A stretch of 64,000 nt of DNA from Haloferax marinum. GTDB taxonomy: Archaea > Halobacteriota > Halobacteria > Halobacteriales > Haloferacaceae. The stretch lies in the NCBI RefSeq assembly GCF_009674625.1, contig NZ_WKJQ01000001.1, positions 2,418,001 to 2,482,000 on the forward strand, given 5' to 3'. This document shows, in pieces, positions 34,012 through 42,492 of this stretch (the stretch's first letter is position 1; every line of letters starts with the position of its first letter). The translations under genes and the position numbers were made by a program. The notes below the pieces were generated by a model. That model did not search any database. It was not told where the DNA came from and saw nothing but the letters and a program-made list of their open reading frames with translations.

Positions 34012-35382
34012 ATGACCGGTGCCGCCCGCGACGACTTCGGGTTCGACCACGTCCCGGAGACCGACCAATCGTTCGAAAACGCCTTGGAGAAGGCACGAGC
34101 GGGTGAGCGCCTCACGATTGCCGACGGTGTCGAACTCATGACGACCGGGACCGACACCGACGGAATCGACCCCGTCAGAAAAGAACTCGTCCTCGAAGCG
34201 GCAGACCGTCGCCGTGCGGAGATGGTCGGTGACGACGTCACCTTCGTCGCCAATCTCAACAACAACGTGACGACGGCCTGTACCACCGGGTGTCTCTTCT
34301 GCAACTTCAAGAACACCGCCCACCTCTTCGAGTCCGACTCCGACGTCGACCACCAGGGGTTCACCAAGACGCCCGCAGAGTCCCGCGACATCGTCTCGGA
34401 CGCCGTCGAGATGGGAATCTACGAAGTCACGTCGGTCTCCGGCCTCCACCCCGCGCTCGTCCTCGACGAAGAACACAGAGAGATTCTCCAGTCGTACGAC
34501 AACCCCGCGGCCGAGGTGAACTACAAGCCACCCGACGTGTACGACGCGGACCCCGGCACGTACGCCGAACAGTTGGCCGCGATGTCCGTCGACGGCGTCC
34601 ACGTCCACTCGATGACGCCCGAAGAGGCCCACCACGCCAAGCGCGGCACCGACTGGAGTTACGAGGAGGTCTACCGTCGCCTCGCGGACGCGGGTCTCGA
34701 CAGCGCCCCCGGTACTGCCGCCGAGATTCTCGTCCCCGAGGTCAGAGACGTCATCTGCCCCGGAAAAATCGGAACCGACGAGTGGGTCGCCGGGATGGAA
34801 GGCGCGATGGAGGCCGGACTGGACGTGACGGCGACCATCATGTACGGTCACGTCGAAAACGAGATGCACCGCGTGATGCACTTAGACGTCGTCCGCGACT
34901 TACAGGACAGACACGGCGGAATCACCGAGTTCGTCCCACTCTCGTTCGTCTACCAGAACACGCCGCTGTACGACCGCGGCCTCGTCTCCGGCGGGGCCTC
35001 CGACGCGGAAGACGAACTCATGATTGCCGTCTCACGACTCTATCTCGACAACGTCGAGCACATCCAGTCGTCGTGGGTGAAGTTCGGCAATGCGAAAGCG
35101 CTCAAACTGCTCAACTGTGGTGCCGACGACCTCATGGGGACGATTCTCTCCGAGGAGATTACCAAACGCGCCGGCGGCGAGTACGGCGAGTTCCGCTCGT
35201 TCGACGACTACGTCGAGATGATTTCGGCCATCGGTCGCCGTCCGGTCGAACGGTCGACCGACTACCGAACCCGTCGACCACTGAACGTGGACGACGACCA
35301 CCACGGGCCGATGCTCGGCCCCCGCGCCGACGGAACCCCGATGCTGGAACGCCGGCGCGACCCGGCGACAGCGGACGATTGA
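34012..35382 (+). CDS. cofH: FO synthase subunit 2 CofH
   Basis: The ATG at 34,012 gives 456 residues starting MTGAARDDFG. The radical SAM cluster ligands are C90, C94 and C97 in CTTGCLFCNF (CX3CX2C). CofH couples tyrosine to the ribityl-diaminouracil precursor, and CofG then closes the deazaflavin ring to give Fo, the chromophore of F420. cofG (same region, opposite strand) and cofC are close by. The C-terminal 40 residues are a disordered, charged tail. The next gene starts 1 base after its stop. Confidence 0.94.
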   Translation: MTGAARDDFGFDHVPETDQSFENALEKARAGERLTIADGVELMTTGTDTDGIDPVRKELVLEAADRRRAEMVGDDVTFVANLNNNVTTACTTGCLFCNFKNTAHLFESDSDVDHQGFTKTPAESRDIVSDAVEMGIYEVTSVSGLHPALVLDEEHREILQSYDNPAAEVNYKPPDVYDADPGTYAEQLAAMSVDGVHVHSMTPEEAHHAKRGTDWSYEEVYRRLADAGLDSAPGTAAEILVPEVRDVICPGKIGTDEWVAGMEGAMEAGLDVTATIMYGHVENEMHRVMHLDVVRDLQDRHGGITEFVPLSFVYQNTPLYDRGLVSGGASDAEDELMIAVSRLYLDNVEHIQSSWVKFGNAKALKLLNCGADDLMGTILSEEITKRAGGEYGEFRSFDDYVEMISAIGRRPVERSTDYRTRRPLNVDDDHHGPMLGPRADGTPMLERRRDPATADD

Positions 35383-35383
35383 G

Positions 35384-35932
35384 ATGATGGCGACTACCCA
35401 CGCGGCGGTGGGTCTCACCCTCGTCGTCCCGCTGGTGTGGGTCGCCCCAGAACTCGCTGCCGTCGCGGCCATCGGGGCGCTCGCCGGCGGTGTCTTCCCC
35501 GACGTGGACCTCTTCGTCGGCGTCCATCGCAAGACGCTGCACTTCCCCGTCTACTACACCCTCGCCGCTGGGCTGGTTGGTCTCGTCGCCGTCGTCACGC
35601 CGACCGCACTCACCGTCGCACTGGCGTTTTTCTTCCTCTCGGCGGGGCTCCACTCCATCACGGATTGGTTCGGCGCAGGCGACGAACTACGGCCGTGGAA
35701 CCGGACGTCTGACCGCGCCGTCTACGTCCACCCAGCCAAGCGATGGCTTCGCCCGCGGTATCTCGTTCGGTACGACGGCGCTCCCGAGGACCTCGGGTTG
35801 ACACTCTTGTTCGCTGTCCCGCCGCTGTTGGTGTTCGACGGCGGTATTCGCCTCGCCGTCGCCGTGGGCGTCGCTGTCGCGGTGTTCTACACCGGATTCA
35901 GAAAACGCATGCCCGACTGGTTCGGTATCTGA
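35384..35932 (+). CDS. Membrane-bound metal-dependent hydrolase-like protein
   Basis: The 182-residue protein starts 1 base after cofH, with an alternative ATG one codon later. It has the DUF457-like pattern: THAAVGLTLV at residue 5, GGVFPDVDLFVGVHRKTLHF near 35, and LHSITDWFGAGDELRPWN near 88, with about five hydrophobic segments. The His and Asp residues could hold metal at the membrane. It is a more divergent relative of the protein at 7,848. Its tight link to cofH is probably only transcriptional; no role in F420 synthesis is known for the family. Confidence 0.78.
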   Translation: MMATTHAAVGLTLVVPLVWVAPELAAVAAIGALAGGVFPDVDLFVGVHRKTLHFPVYYTLAAGLVGLVAVVTPTALTVALAFFFLSAGLHSITDWFGAGDELRPWNRTSDRAVYVHPAKRWLRPRYLVRYDGAPEDLGLTLLFAVPPLLVFDGGIRLAVAVGVAVAVFYTGFRKRMPDWFGI

Positions 35933-35954
35933 AGCGTGTGCACGAACGCGGGAC

Positions 35955-37163
35955 CTATCGGTCGGGCGTCGAGAGTGGGCCAACACCGCGGGCGACTCGC
36001 CGTAGTCGCTCACCGTGAACGTCGTCGTCGCGGAGGCGTTCGGCAATCGGTGGGCGAATCCACGCGTCGCCGTGACGTGGTGCCGGTGCTGCTGTCGTCG
36101 CCGCCGGACGCACGTCGTCGGGTAAGAACCGACCGTAGGTGGGTAACCGTTCGCGGAGTGGGACGCCCACTTCGTCGGCGATGTCGGCGAGTTCCTGCAG
36201 TGCGGGCCACGCGTACTCGGGGTTCACGTAGTCGTCGGTGACGGGCGAGACGCCACCGAGGTCGTCGACACCGCAATCGACGAGACTCGCGGCCTCCGAG
36301 AGGTTCGGCGGCACTTGCACGGAAATCTCCTCCGGGAGTGCGACGCGTGCCATCGCGACGACGCGCCGCATCGTCGCTATCGAGGGCCGGTCGAAGTCCG
36401 ACCGGTCGTTGGGGACGACGTTCTGGACGATGACTTCCTGAATATGTCCGTACCGTTCGTGGAGTTCACGGATTGCGAGGAGGCTCTCTGCCCTGTCGCG
36501 CCACGTTTCGCCGATACCGACGAGAATGCCCGTCGTGAACGGGACGCCCTCCTCGCCGGCCGCGCGAATCGTGTTGAGTCGCTGGCCGGGTGTCTTCTTT
36601 CGCCCTCCCGAGTGAGCATCGACGGCTGCTGTCGTCTCTAACATCACGCCCATGCTGGCGTTCACCGGCGCGAGCGTTGCGAACTGTTCGCGGGTCAGGT
36701 CGCCGGGGTTCGAGTGCGGGAGCAGTCCTTCCTCGAGTGCGACTTCGCAGGCGGCGACGAGGTAGTCGAGGATATCGTCGTAGCCCCACTCGTCGAGTTG
36801 GCGATGAATCTCTGTGTACCGGTCGTCGGGGGCGTCACCGAAGGTGAACAGCGCTTCCGTACACCCGGCGTCCGCACCCATCTTGACCACGTCACGGACC
36901 TCGTCGAGCGACATGAGCGTCGCTTCGCCGGGCACGTCGTAGTAGGTGCAGTACGTACACGTATAGCGGCAGGCGGTGGTCAGCGGGAGAAACACGTTGC
37001 GAGAAAACGAGAGCGCTGCCGGCGCGTCGACGTCACCAGACGAAGTCTGGTGGGCTGCCGAGGTCCCCTCGGCAACGTCGGCAGGAGTGACCGAGAGGAG
37101 GCGGTCGGTGTCGGCATCGTCGACGTCGATATCGACTCCGTACTCGTCGGCACCGGGGAACAT
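35955..37163 (-). CDS. cofG: FO synthase subunit 1 CofG
   Basis: The 402-residue protein has the radical SAM site C65, C69, C72 in CRYTCTYCTYYD. It catalyses ring closure of the CofH product to 7,8-didemethyl-8-hydroxy-5-deazariboflavin (Fo). Other family segments are PHSNPGDLTREQFATL and QNVVPNDRSDFDRPS. It is longer than bacterial CofG at both ends, with an acidic N-terminal tail and a basic C-terminal tail of about 35 residues. It lies on the same strand as cofC, about 300 bases downstream of it. Confidence 0.94.
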   Translation of the reverse strand: MFPGADEYGVDIDVDDADTDRLLSVTPADVAEGTSAAHQTSSGDVDAPAALSFSRNVFLPLTTACRYTCTYCTYYDVPGEATLMSLDEVRDVVKMGADAGCTEALFTFGDAPDDRYTEIHRQLDEWGYDDILDYLVAACEVALEEGLLPHSNPGDLTREQFATLAPVNASMGVMLETTAAVDAHSGGRKKTPGQRLNTIRAAGEEGVPFTTGILVGIGETWRDRAESLLAIRELHERYGHIQEVIVQNVVPNDRSDFDRPSIATMRRVVAMARVALPEEISVQVPPNLSEAASLVDCGVDDLGGVSPVTDDYVNPEYAWPALQELADIADEVGVPLRERLPTYGRFLPDDVRPAATTAAPAPRHGDAWIRPPIAERLRDDDVHGERLRRVARGVGPLSTPDR

Positions 37164-37284
37164 ACCAGTCGGTCTGCGACCGACGACTTAAAAACGTGTC
37201 ACTCGAGGTGACGTCGAGAGACAGAAGTCGAGAGTGGGTCGGGGTTTTGGTGCCAGACACGACCCCGTCCCGTCCGAAGAGGCG

Positions 37285-37422
37285 TCAGACGTTCGCCCCG
37301 CGCGTGGGATACTTGCCTACCGCCGCAACGTTCGGACTCCACTTCGTCGCCCGCAGCGTCTCGGAGACGGCACGGGTGCGCGCGGCGCACGTTGCCTCAG
37401 TTCCCGCCGGGCACACGAACAC
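37285..37422 (-). CDS. Possible small Cys-containing protein between cofC and cofG
   Basis: On the cofC/cofG strand, a frame with strong G/C third-position bias runs from a GTG at 37,422 to a TGA at 37,285 (45 residues: MFVCPAGTEATCAARTRAV, then a Ser/Trp/Lys-containing half ending PTRGANV). A stop bounds the frame upstream at 37,455, and no ATG exists, which lowers the chance that it is real. It fills part of the unusual 300-base gap in the F420 gene pair. No family is recognised. The rest of the gap (37,164-37,284 and 37,423-37,460) shows nothing else. Confidence 0.3.
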   Translation of the reverse strand: MFVCPAGTEATCAARTRAVSETLRATKWSPNVAAVGKYPTRGANV

Positions 37423-37460
37423 ACCGCGCTTGTCAATGTATATCGTGAACTGTTATGGTC

Positions 37461-38075
37461 CTATCGGCGGTGGCAGACAACTTCGGCGCGCCCGTCGGTG
37501 GTGTCGAGTGTGACTCCCAGTTCGTCCAACCACTCCCGCGTGCGGCCTCGTCCGTGCAGGAGTATCTCGACGAGGTCGCTCGGTTCGTCGATGTCGACGG
37601 CGAGGCGCATCGAATCGATTTCGACGAACGACACACCGATGTCGTCCGCGATTTCCCGGTGGTCGGCGATCGACGCGCCATGATAGTCGACGACGAACTC
37701 CGGTGTTCGAACGACGAGCGCGTTCGTCCCACCACCGAGCCCCGGTGCCGCGACCACGTCCCCTTCCATCTCGAACAGTCGTGTGAGCGAGGCTGGTGTC
37801 GCGAGCGCGAGGTCTGCCATGACGACGGCAATCGGGTCGTCGCCGCCGAGTTGGTCGTTGACCGCGTCGGTCAGCGGTCGGTCGTCGAGGATGGTCGGGA
37901 CGTGGACATCGACCGGCCGGTCCGTGAGTACGACCGGATCGTTTCCGGTGGACTCGACTGCGTCGAGCACGTCGCGGAGCATCGCCAGTGCGAAGTCGCG
38001 TCGCTCGTCGGCGTCGAAAAATGGCGCGAGTCGCGTCTTCGGGGAGTCACCCCCGAAGGGGACGACGACTCGCAT
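37461..38075 (-). CDS. cofC: 2-phospho-L-lactate guanylyltransferase CofC
   Basis: The 204-residue nucleotidyltransferase starts MRVVVPFGGDSPKTRLAPFF, with the signature loop near residues 5-17 for GTP binding, and contains VVMADLALATPASL (metal-binding Asp) and APGLGGGTNALVVR. It activates 2-phospholactate (or phosphoenolpyruvate in some lineages) with GTP to make the side-chain donor for CofD in F420 synthesis. It is encoded 6 bases after the secreted protein gene that overlaps cetZ1, so it may be on the cetZ1 transcript. cofD and cofE are not in the window. Confidence 0.92.
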   Translation of the reverse strand: MRVVVPFGGDSPKTRLAPFFDADERRDFALAMLRDVLDAVESTGNDPVVLTDRPVDVHVPTILDDRPLTDAVNDQLGGDDPIAVVMADLALATPASLTRLFEMEGDVVAAPGLGGGTNALVVRTPEFVVDYHGASIADHREIADDIGVSFVEIDSMRLAVDIDEPSDLVEILLHGRGRTREWLDELGVTLDTTDGRAEVVCHRR

Positions 38076-38081
38076 GAAAAC

Positions 38082-38876
38082 TTATCCCAGTTTGTCGTAG
38101 GTCTGCTGCTGGGACTTCCAGTAGAGGAACCCACCTGCGAGCAGGCCGACGAGGAGCAAGCCACCAGCCGCGTAGATGAGCAACTGGGTGGTCTGGCTCG
38201 ACTGCTTTGCCTGGTTCGCCTTCGTCTCTGCGTCCTCAGCGAGGTTCGACGCGAGGCCGAACTCTTCGCCTTCGAAGGCTTCCACAGCGTTGTTGAGTTG
38301 GTTCTGTGCGTCCTGCGTGTTCGAACCACCGGCAGCGGCGATGGCCGCCTTCGCACTGTCGAGGCTGTCGCGTGCGGCGGCACTCTCGTCCGTGTAGTAG
38401 TGGGCCGACCACGAGTCGATATCGTTACTGGAGCCACCTTCGCGGGTCTGGTTGAGCGTCATGACGGTGAACGTCTGTGCCGGGTCGTAGGTGTAGTTCT
38501 CGACCTTGGGCACCGTTCCGGTCACCGAGACTTCGACTTCACTGGTTCCGTCGTCGGCGACGACGTCTGCACCCGTGAAGTTCTGCCCGTCGAAGGACTG
38601 CTGGTCGACTTTCGCGCCCGTCTGGTCGTAGTACGTGACGGTCCACGTGACGTCCTCGAGTTCAGTCTCGCCCTGGAGACTCCAGGATTCGAGTTGCGGG
38701 TTCTTGTACAGTTCGTCGAGTGTGACCGACGCAGTCACTTTCGAGCCGACCTGTGCCTCGGAGGGCGTGTCCTCGGAGGCGACGCTCACCGCACCTGCTG
38801 GTACTGCGACGACCGACAGGAGGACGACGAGCGCGAGAGCCAGCTTAGAAAAGTGACTCCAGTTCGTCCTCGTCAT
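38082..38876 (-). CDS. Secreted, single-pass membrane protein overlapping cetZ1
   Basis: The 264-residue protein has a signal peptide (residues 1-29, ending VPAGAVS) and an external beta-rich domain with N-glycosylation sites. A helical stretch of about 60 residues follows (SLDSAKAAIAAAGGSNTQDA, then NQLNNAVEAFEGEEFGLA), then a C-terminal membrane helix (LLIYAAGGLLLVGLLAGGFL) and a short cytoplasmic tail. Its start lies 32 bases inside the 3' end of cetZ1 in another frame, so it is translationally linked to the tubulin-like protein. It is the gene I recall as HVO_2203. A role anchoring or reading the CetZ1 cytoskeleton at the envelope is plausible but unproven. Confidence 0.75.
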   Translation of the reverse strand: MTRTNWSHFSKLALALVVLLSVVAVPAGAVSVASEDTPSEAQVGSKVTASVTLDELYKNPQLESWSLQGETELEDVTWTVTYYDQTGAKVDQQSFDGQNFTGADVVADDGTSEVEVSVTGTVPKVENYTYDPAQTFTVMTLNQTREGGSSNDIDSWSAHYYTDESAAARDSLDSAKAAIAAAGGSNTQDAQNQLNNAVEAFEGEEFGLASNLAEDAETKANQAKQSSQTTQLLIYAAGGLLLVGLLAGGFLYWKSQQQTYDKLG

Positions 38877-40032
38877 CGTTTATTAGGTTTTCCAGGTTGG
38901 ACTCGCTCTCTTGGCGAATCTCTTCGATGTTGTCTTGGGCTTCGATAGCTACCTGCTGTAGCTCCTTGATGCGGGGCACGTTTGCCACTCCAGAGAGGAG
39001 GATGACACTCGCGACCTTTCCAGCGCCCGGAATCGGGTAGTCGCCACCGCGAACTTCCATGGAACCGGTCTGCTCCTCGATCCATTTCCGCCCGCGCTCT
39101 ATGCCTTTCCGGTTCAGATGCTCCGGCGGGCCAGCGAGGACGAGCAGTGCGCGCTCGGCACCTTCTATCTCACAGGGGAGTGTCAGGCGGCCGAGTGCGG
39201 CCTTGCGGACGAGGCTGGTGATACGGTTCGTGGTGTGGGCGGTGTCGAGGTTGTCGTCGGGTTCGTCACCGCCGGTGAGTCGCGACAGGAGTCCACCGTT
39301 CTTCTTCTTCCGCGGTTCGACACCTTCGGAGGCGTAGCCGACGGTCGAGACGCCGCCACCGGCCAGCGTGTTGATAATCTCCGAAGAGTCGACGACGGAC
39401 TCTGCGACGTTCTGTCCCTCCTTGACTTCGCCAGCGCCGAAGAGGACGCCGAAGCGGTTGACGATCTCTTCGTTGATTTCGTCGTACCCACCTTGGACGG
39501 ACTCGCCGGTCTTTCGCCAGGCGTCGTTGTCGAACACGAGGAGATTGTCGACCTCGCGGACGAACGTCTGGAACGACCGCGCGGCGTTCAGGGTGTAGAT
39601 GCCACCCTCGTCGGACCCAGGCAGGATGCCGAGGCCGTAGACGGGTTCGGTGTAGATTCGTTTGAGATGTTTCGCAAGGACAGGCGCACCGCCGGACCCG
39701 GTGCCACCACCGAGACCGGAGACGACGAGGAAGGCGTCGACTTCGTGGACGGGGATGCTATCGATTGCACCCTGTACTTCGTCGATGTCTTCCTCGGCAA
39801 TCTCCGCACCGAGTTCGTTGTCCGCACCGACACCATGTCCCTTTACGCGGGACTGGCCGATGAGGACGCGCTGGTCCTTCGGGATGTTCTTCAATCCAAG
39901 CAAGTCGGCTTTCGCAGAATTAACTGCGACTGCTGCGCGAACGATACCGGCGTTTCGTTCGCGGTCGTACTCGACGAATTTGTCGACTACTTTTCCCCCG
40001 GCTTGCCCGAATCCGATCATTGCGAGCTTCAT
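38845..40032 (-). CDS. cetZ1: Tubulin-like protein CetZ1
   Basis: The 395-residue protein has the tubulin/FtsZ GTP-binding signature GGGTGSGG starting at residue 108 and the N-terminal MKLAMIGFGQAGGKVVDKF strand-loop of CetZ proteins. The T7 region (LFGAGEVKEGQNVAE) keeps an acidic residue for GTP hydrolysis in the neighbouring subunit. CetZ1 in H. volcanii drives rod-cell formation and normal motility. Gene order (cetZ1, secreted membrane protein, cofC, cofG) matches the H. volcanii locus from memory. The C-terminal Asp/Glu-rich helix is short (NDDEDELESLF). It should act as a polymerising cytoskeletal protein at the inner membrane. Confidence 0.93.
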   Translation of the reverse strand: MKLAMIGFGQAGGKVVDKFVEYDRERNAGIVRAAVAVNSAKADLLGLKNIPKDQRVLIGQSRVKGHGVGADNELGAEIAEEDIDEVQGAIDSIPVHEVDAFLVVSGLGGGTGSGGAPVLAKHLKRIYTEPVYGLGILPGSDEGGIYTLNAARSFQTFVREVDNLLVFDNDAWRKTGESVQGGYDEINEEIVNRFGVLFGAGEVKEGQNVAESVVDSSEIINTLAGGGVSTVGYASEGVEPRKKKNGGLLSRLTGGDEPDDNLDTAHTTNRITSLVRKAALGRLTLPCEIEGAERALLVLAGPPEHLNRKGIERGRKWIEEQTGSMEVRGGDYPIPGAGKVASVILLSGVANVPRIKELQQVAIEAQDNIEEIRQESESNLENLINDDEDELESLF

Positions 40033-40052
40033 AGGTTCGGTCCCCTCGCCAT
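40029..40052 (-). promoter_or_regulatory. Mini-ORF overlapping the cetZ1 start
   Basis: A seven-codon frame, MARGPNL, starts at 40,052 and ends in a TGA overlapping the cetZ1 ATG (ATGA). A TATA-like TTATG (minus strand, 40,079-40,083) lies about 29 bases before the mini-ORF ATG, so a leaderless transcript could begin at it, and GAGGGG upstream of the cetZ1 start could serve as a Shine-Dalgarno. The frame is short and may be chance. The remaining gap up to 40,318 shows A+T-rich spots (TAACTAATAAATTA near 40,215) and no gene. Confidence 0.35.
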
Positions 40053-40318
40053 TGCGTGAATTGCAGAACGAACGCGGACATAAGCGTTGTGGGATGTACG
40101 TGTAAACACGCTATAACTTCGGGCGAAAAAAAGGGTGACGTCGGAGGGGTGTTAATCGAACATTATGCCGGTAGAGCCCCCTCAGAGCCGTGAACTGTCG
40201 CCTTTCATAATCAATTAACTAATAAATTATCGCTATCTCACGTGTTCGTCTCGATACCTCTCCGAAAATCGTGATAGACCAGTTCGGTTACGAACCGAAA
40301 ACTCGTCTCCGAGTCAGT

Positions 40319-41224
40319 TCACTTTCGTTCCGAGAGGAACGCTTCGAGCGTCTTCATCGAGTCCACGTCGACACCGAAGGCGCCGACCTCGTTGTCGTCG
40401 GTGGTGTTGTCGAACTTGAGCGAGCGATACTGGTCTTTCCCCATCGGGAAGCCCGGAACTGCACCGAGGACGGAGAGTCCGACGCCCGCGAGCCCCATCG
40501 GAAGCGGGACGATGGTGATGGATTTGCCTTCCGCGTCGTACACCATCTCGGTGATTTGGCGCAGGTCGAGCTTCTCCGGGCCACCGATCGTGTACTTCTT
40601 GCCGACGTGTTCGTCTCCCTCGACTGCGTCGGCGAGCATCGGAACGAGGTCACCGACCCAGATGGGTTGGAAGCGCGTCTTCCCGTTTCCGGGGAGCGGG
40701 TACAGCGGGAGGCCCGGCGCGAACATTCCCTTGAGACGCTTGGTGAACGAGACGAACTCACCACCCTCTCCGAACACGACGGAGGGGCGGAAGATGACCC
40801 AATCCAGACTCGACGACTCGATTGCGTGTTCTGCGTGTCCTTTCGACCGGATGTACGCCGTGTCACCGTCGGCGTCCGCACCGAGCGCACTCATCTGGAC
40901 GATTCGAGAGACGTCGTGTGATTCGGCAGCCTTGACGACGTTCTCGGTGCCCTGCCAGTGGACGATGTCGTGCATCCGGTTGCCTCCCTTCGGTTCGAAC
41001 AACGGAGAGAGCGCAACGAGGTTGACGACGACGTCTTTGCCTTCGAAGGCGTCGGCCATGGAATCGTAGTCGGTGACGTCACCGACCACGCTCTCGACGC
41101 CATCCGGGAGTCCTTCGCTGTCGGGCGAGCGAGACATCGCGGTCACACTGTGGCCACGCGACTGGAGTTCGCGACAGAGATGCGTACCGATGAACCCGCT
41201 ACCACCGACGACAAGGACGTTCAT
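40319..41224 (-). CDS. NAD(P)-binding NDUFA9-like protein
   Basis: The 301-residue protein has the Rossmann GxxGxxG motif as [20 protein letters not shown] at residues 7-26 and the extended-SDR-like core [20 protein letters not shown], without the usual YxxxK pair in a clear position. This is the complex I NDUFA9-subunit-like family found in many haloarchaea, sometimes linked to quinone or lipid metabolism. It is a single-gene unit between cetZ1 and tmk. It might act on a polyprenyl or quinone substrate near the membrane; that is only inferred from the family. Confidence 0.85.
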   Translation of the reverse strand: MNVLVVGGSGFIGTHLCRELQSRGHSVTAMSRSPDSEGLPDGVESVVGDVTDYDSMADAFEGKDVVVNLVALSPLFEPKGGNRMHDIVHWQGTENVVKAAESHDVSRIVQMSALGADADGDTAYIRSKGHAEHAIESSSLDWVIFRPSVVFGEGGEFVSFTKRLKGMFAPGLPLYPLPGNGKTRFQPIWVGDLVPMLADAVEGDEHVGKKYTIGGPEKLDLRQITEMVYDAEGKSITIVPLPMGLAGVGLSVLGAVPGFPMGKDQYRSLKFDNTTDDNEVGAFGVDVDSMKTLEAFLSERK

Positions 41225-41397
41225 ACAGTATTATCCGGCGGAACGAGGGTAAAGCTAACGGGCATACAGAGTCGAATTCGACATCGAACGGTCCGATTAG
41301 AAACGTGTTGTCTGGTTCGCCATCGAACAGGTTGGACCGTACCCTGAGACACGGACGGTTCGGGGTGCTTTTTCTTTGGGGCCGATTCAGTTGGTGT

Positions 41398-41991
41398 ATG
41401 CTCGTCACTCTCGAGGGACTCGACGGAAGCGGCAAGACCACCGTCTGGGAGGCCCTCCACGACGTCTATCCGGACGCAGTCTTCACCCGCGAACCGACCG
41501 ACGATTCGTGGTACGGAGACGCAGTCAACCGTGCTATCGGCGACGACGATGCCGACCCACTGGCGACGCTCTTTCTCTTTACTGCTGACCACGCAGACCA
41601 CCTCTCTCGCGTCGTCCGCCCGGCACTCGCAGACGGCGACGTCGTCATCTCGGACCGGTACTCAGACTCACGGTACGCCTATCAGGGAGCGTCGCTCCGC
41701 GACAGCGACATCAAACGCCCGATGGAGTACATCATGGGTATCCACGCGGCGTTCACTCGGACGCCGGACAAGACCATCTACCTCGACGTGGACCCCGAGA
41801 CGGCGGCCGCTCGAAGTGGGAAGACCAACAAGTTCGAACAGGCGGCGTACCTCGCCGACGTGCGTGCGAACTACGAACGACTCATCGAGGCAGAACCGGA
41901 GCGATTCGTCCGGGTGGACGCGACGCAACCGCCGGAAGACGTTCTCGACGAAGTAGAGCGAGCACTCGAGTCGATTCTCGACGACGCGTAA
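41398..41991 (+). CDS. tmk: Thymidylate kinase
   Basis: The ATG at 41,398 gives 197 residues with the P-loop GLDGSGKTT at residues 7-15, the DR(Y/F)xxSxxAYQ motif ([13 protein letters not shown]) near 83-95 and the lid region after [10 protein letters not shown]. It phosphorylates dTMP to dTDP for DNA synthesis. Length matches the family. A single-gene unit; the upstream 170 bases hold no gene. Confidence 0.93.
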   Translation: MLVTLEGLDGSGKTTVWEALHDVYPDAVFTREPTDDSWYGDAVNRAIGDDDADPLATLFLFTADHADHLSRVVRPALADGDVVISDRYSDSRYAYQGASLRDSDIKRPMEYIMGIHAAFTRTPDKTIYLDVDPETAAARSGKTNKFEQAAYLADVRANYERLIEAEPERFVRVDATQPPEDVLDEVERALESILDDA

Positions 41992-42025
41992 CCCACCATC
42001 TCTGTCGCCGTCGTCGTCGCCTTCC

Positions 42026-42346
42026 TCACCGGGATTCCGGGAGGTTCTCGAACTCCTCCGGCGGCGGCACGTAGAGCGTGTCGATCGTGAATCCGAGTGC
42101 CAACGGCATTCCAATCATCACGCCGAGTGCAGCAGCAGGACTCCCGAGGTTCACGCCGATGCCGAGGACGCCCGAAAACACGAGCGTCGAGAAGAACAAC
42201 ACCAGCGGAATGAGGAGCAGTGCGTACAGGACGTAGCCCCACTGGGTCTTCAACCGAAGGCGGAAGAAGCGAGTCATGACCGCCGCGATGAGCGTGTGCA
42301 GTCCGACGACGACGACCATGAGCACGAGGCTGACCACCGAGACCAT
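42026..42346 (-). CDS. Small multi-pass membrane protein
   Basis: I use the ATG at 42,346 (106 residues); the frame upstream is not hydrophobic. The protein has three or four membrane helices (MVSVVSLVLMVVVVGLHTLI first) and ends in a short polar tail PPPEEFENLPESR. It looks like a conserved haloarchaeal family without function. It converges on tmk with a 34-base gap and diverges from the E1-alpha gene. Confidence 0.65.
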   Translation of the reverse strand: MVSVVSLVLMVVVVGLHTLIAAVMTRFFRLRLKTQWGYVLYALLLIPLVLFFSTLVFSGVLGIGVNLGSPAAALGVMIGMPLALGFTIDTLYVPPPEEFENLPESR

Positions 42347-42492
42347 ACCCCGGCTAGGGAGGCAGTGGTCTTTGGCCTGTCGCTCTCGTCTGTGAGTCGA
42401 CCCAAACATCGACACCGGACCGGAGTCGACTTCGGTTCGACCCCTCGCGCTGAACGGGTGACGTTTATCACGAAGGACCGTGACCCACCGCC

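Noticed and set aside
37455-38948. 497-codon open frame opposite cofC and the secreted protein
   Set aside because: Antisense shadow of three real genes.
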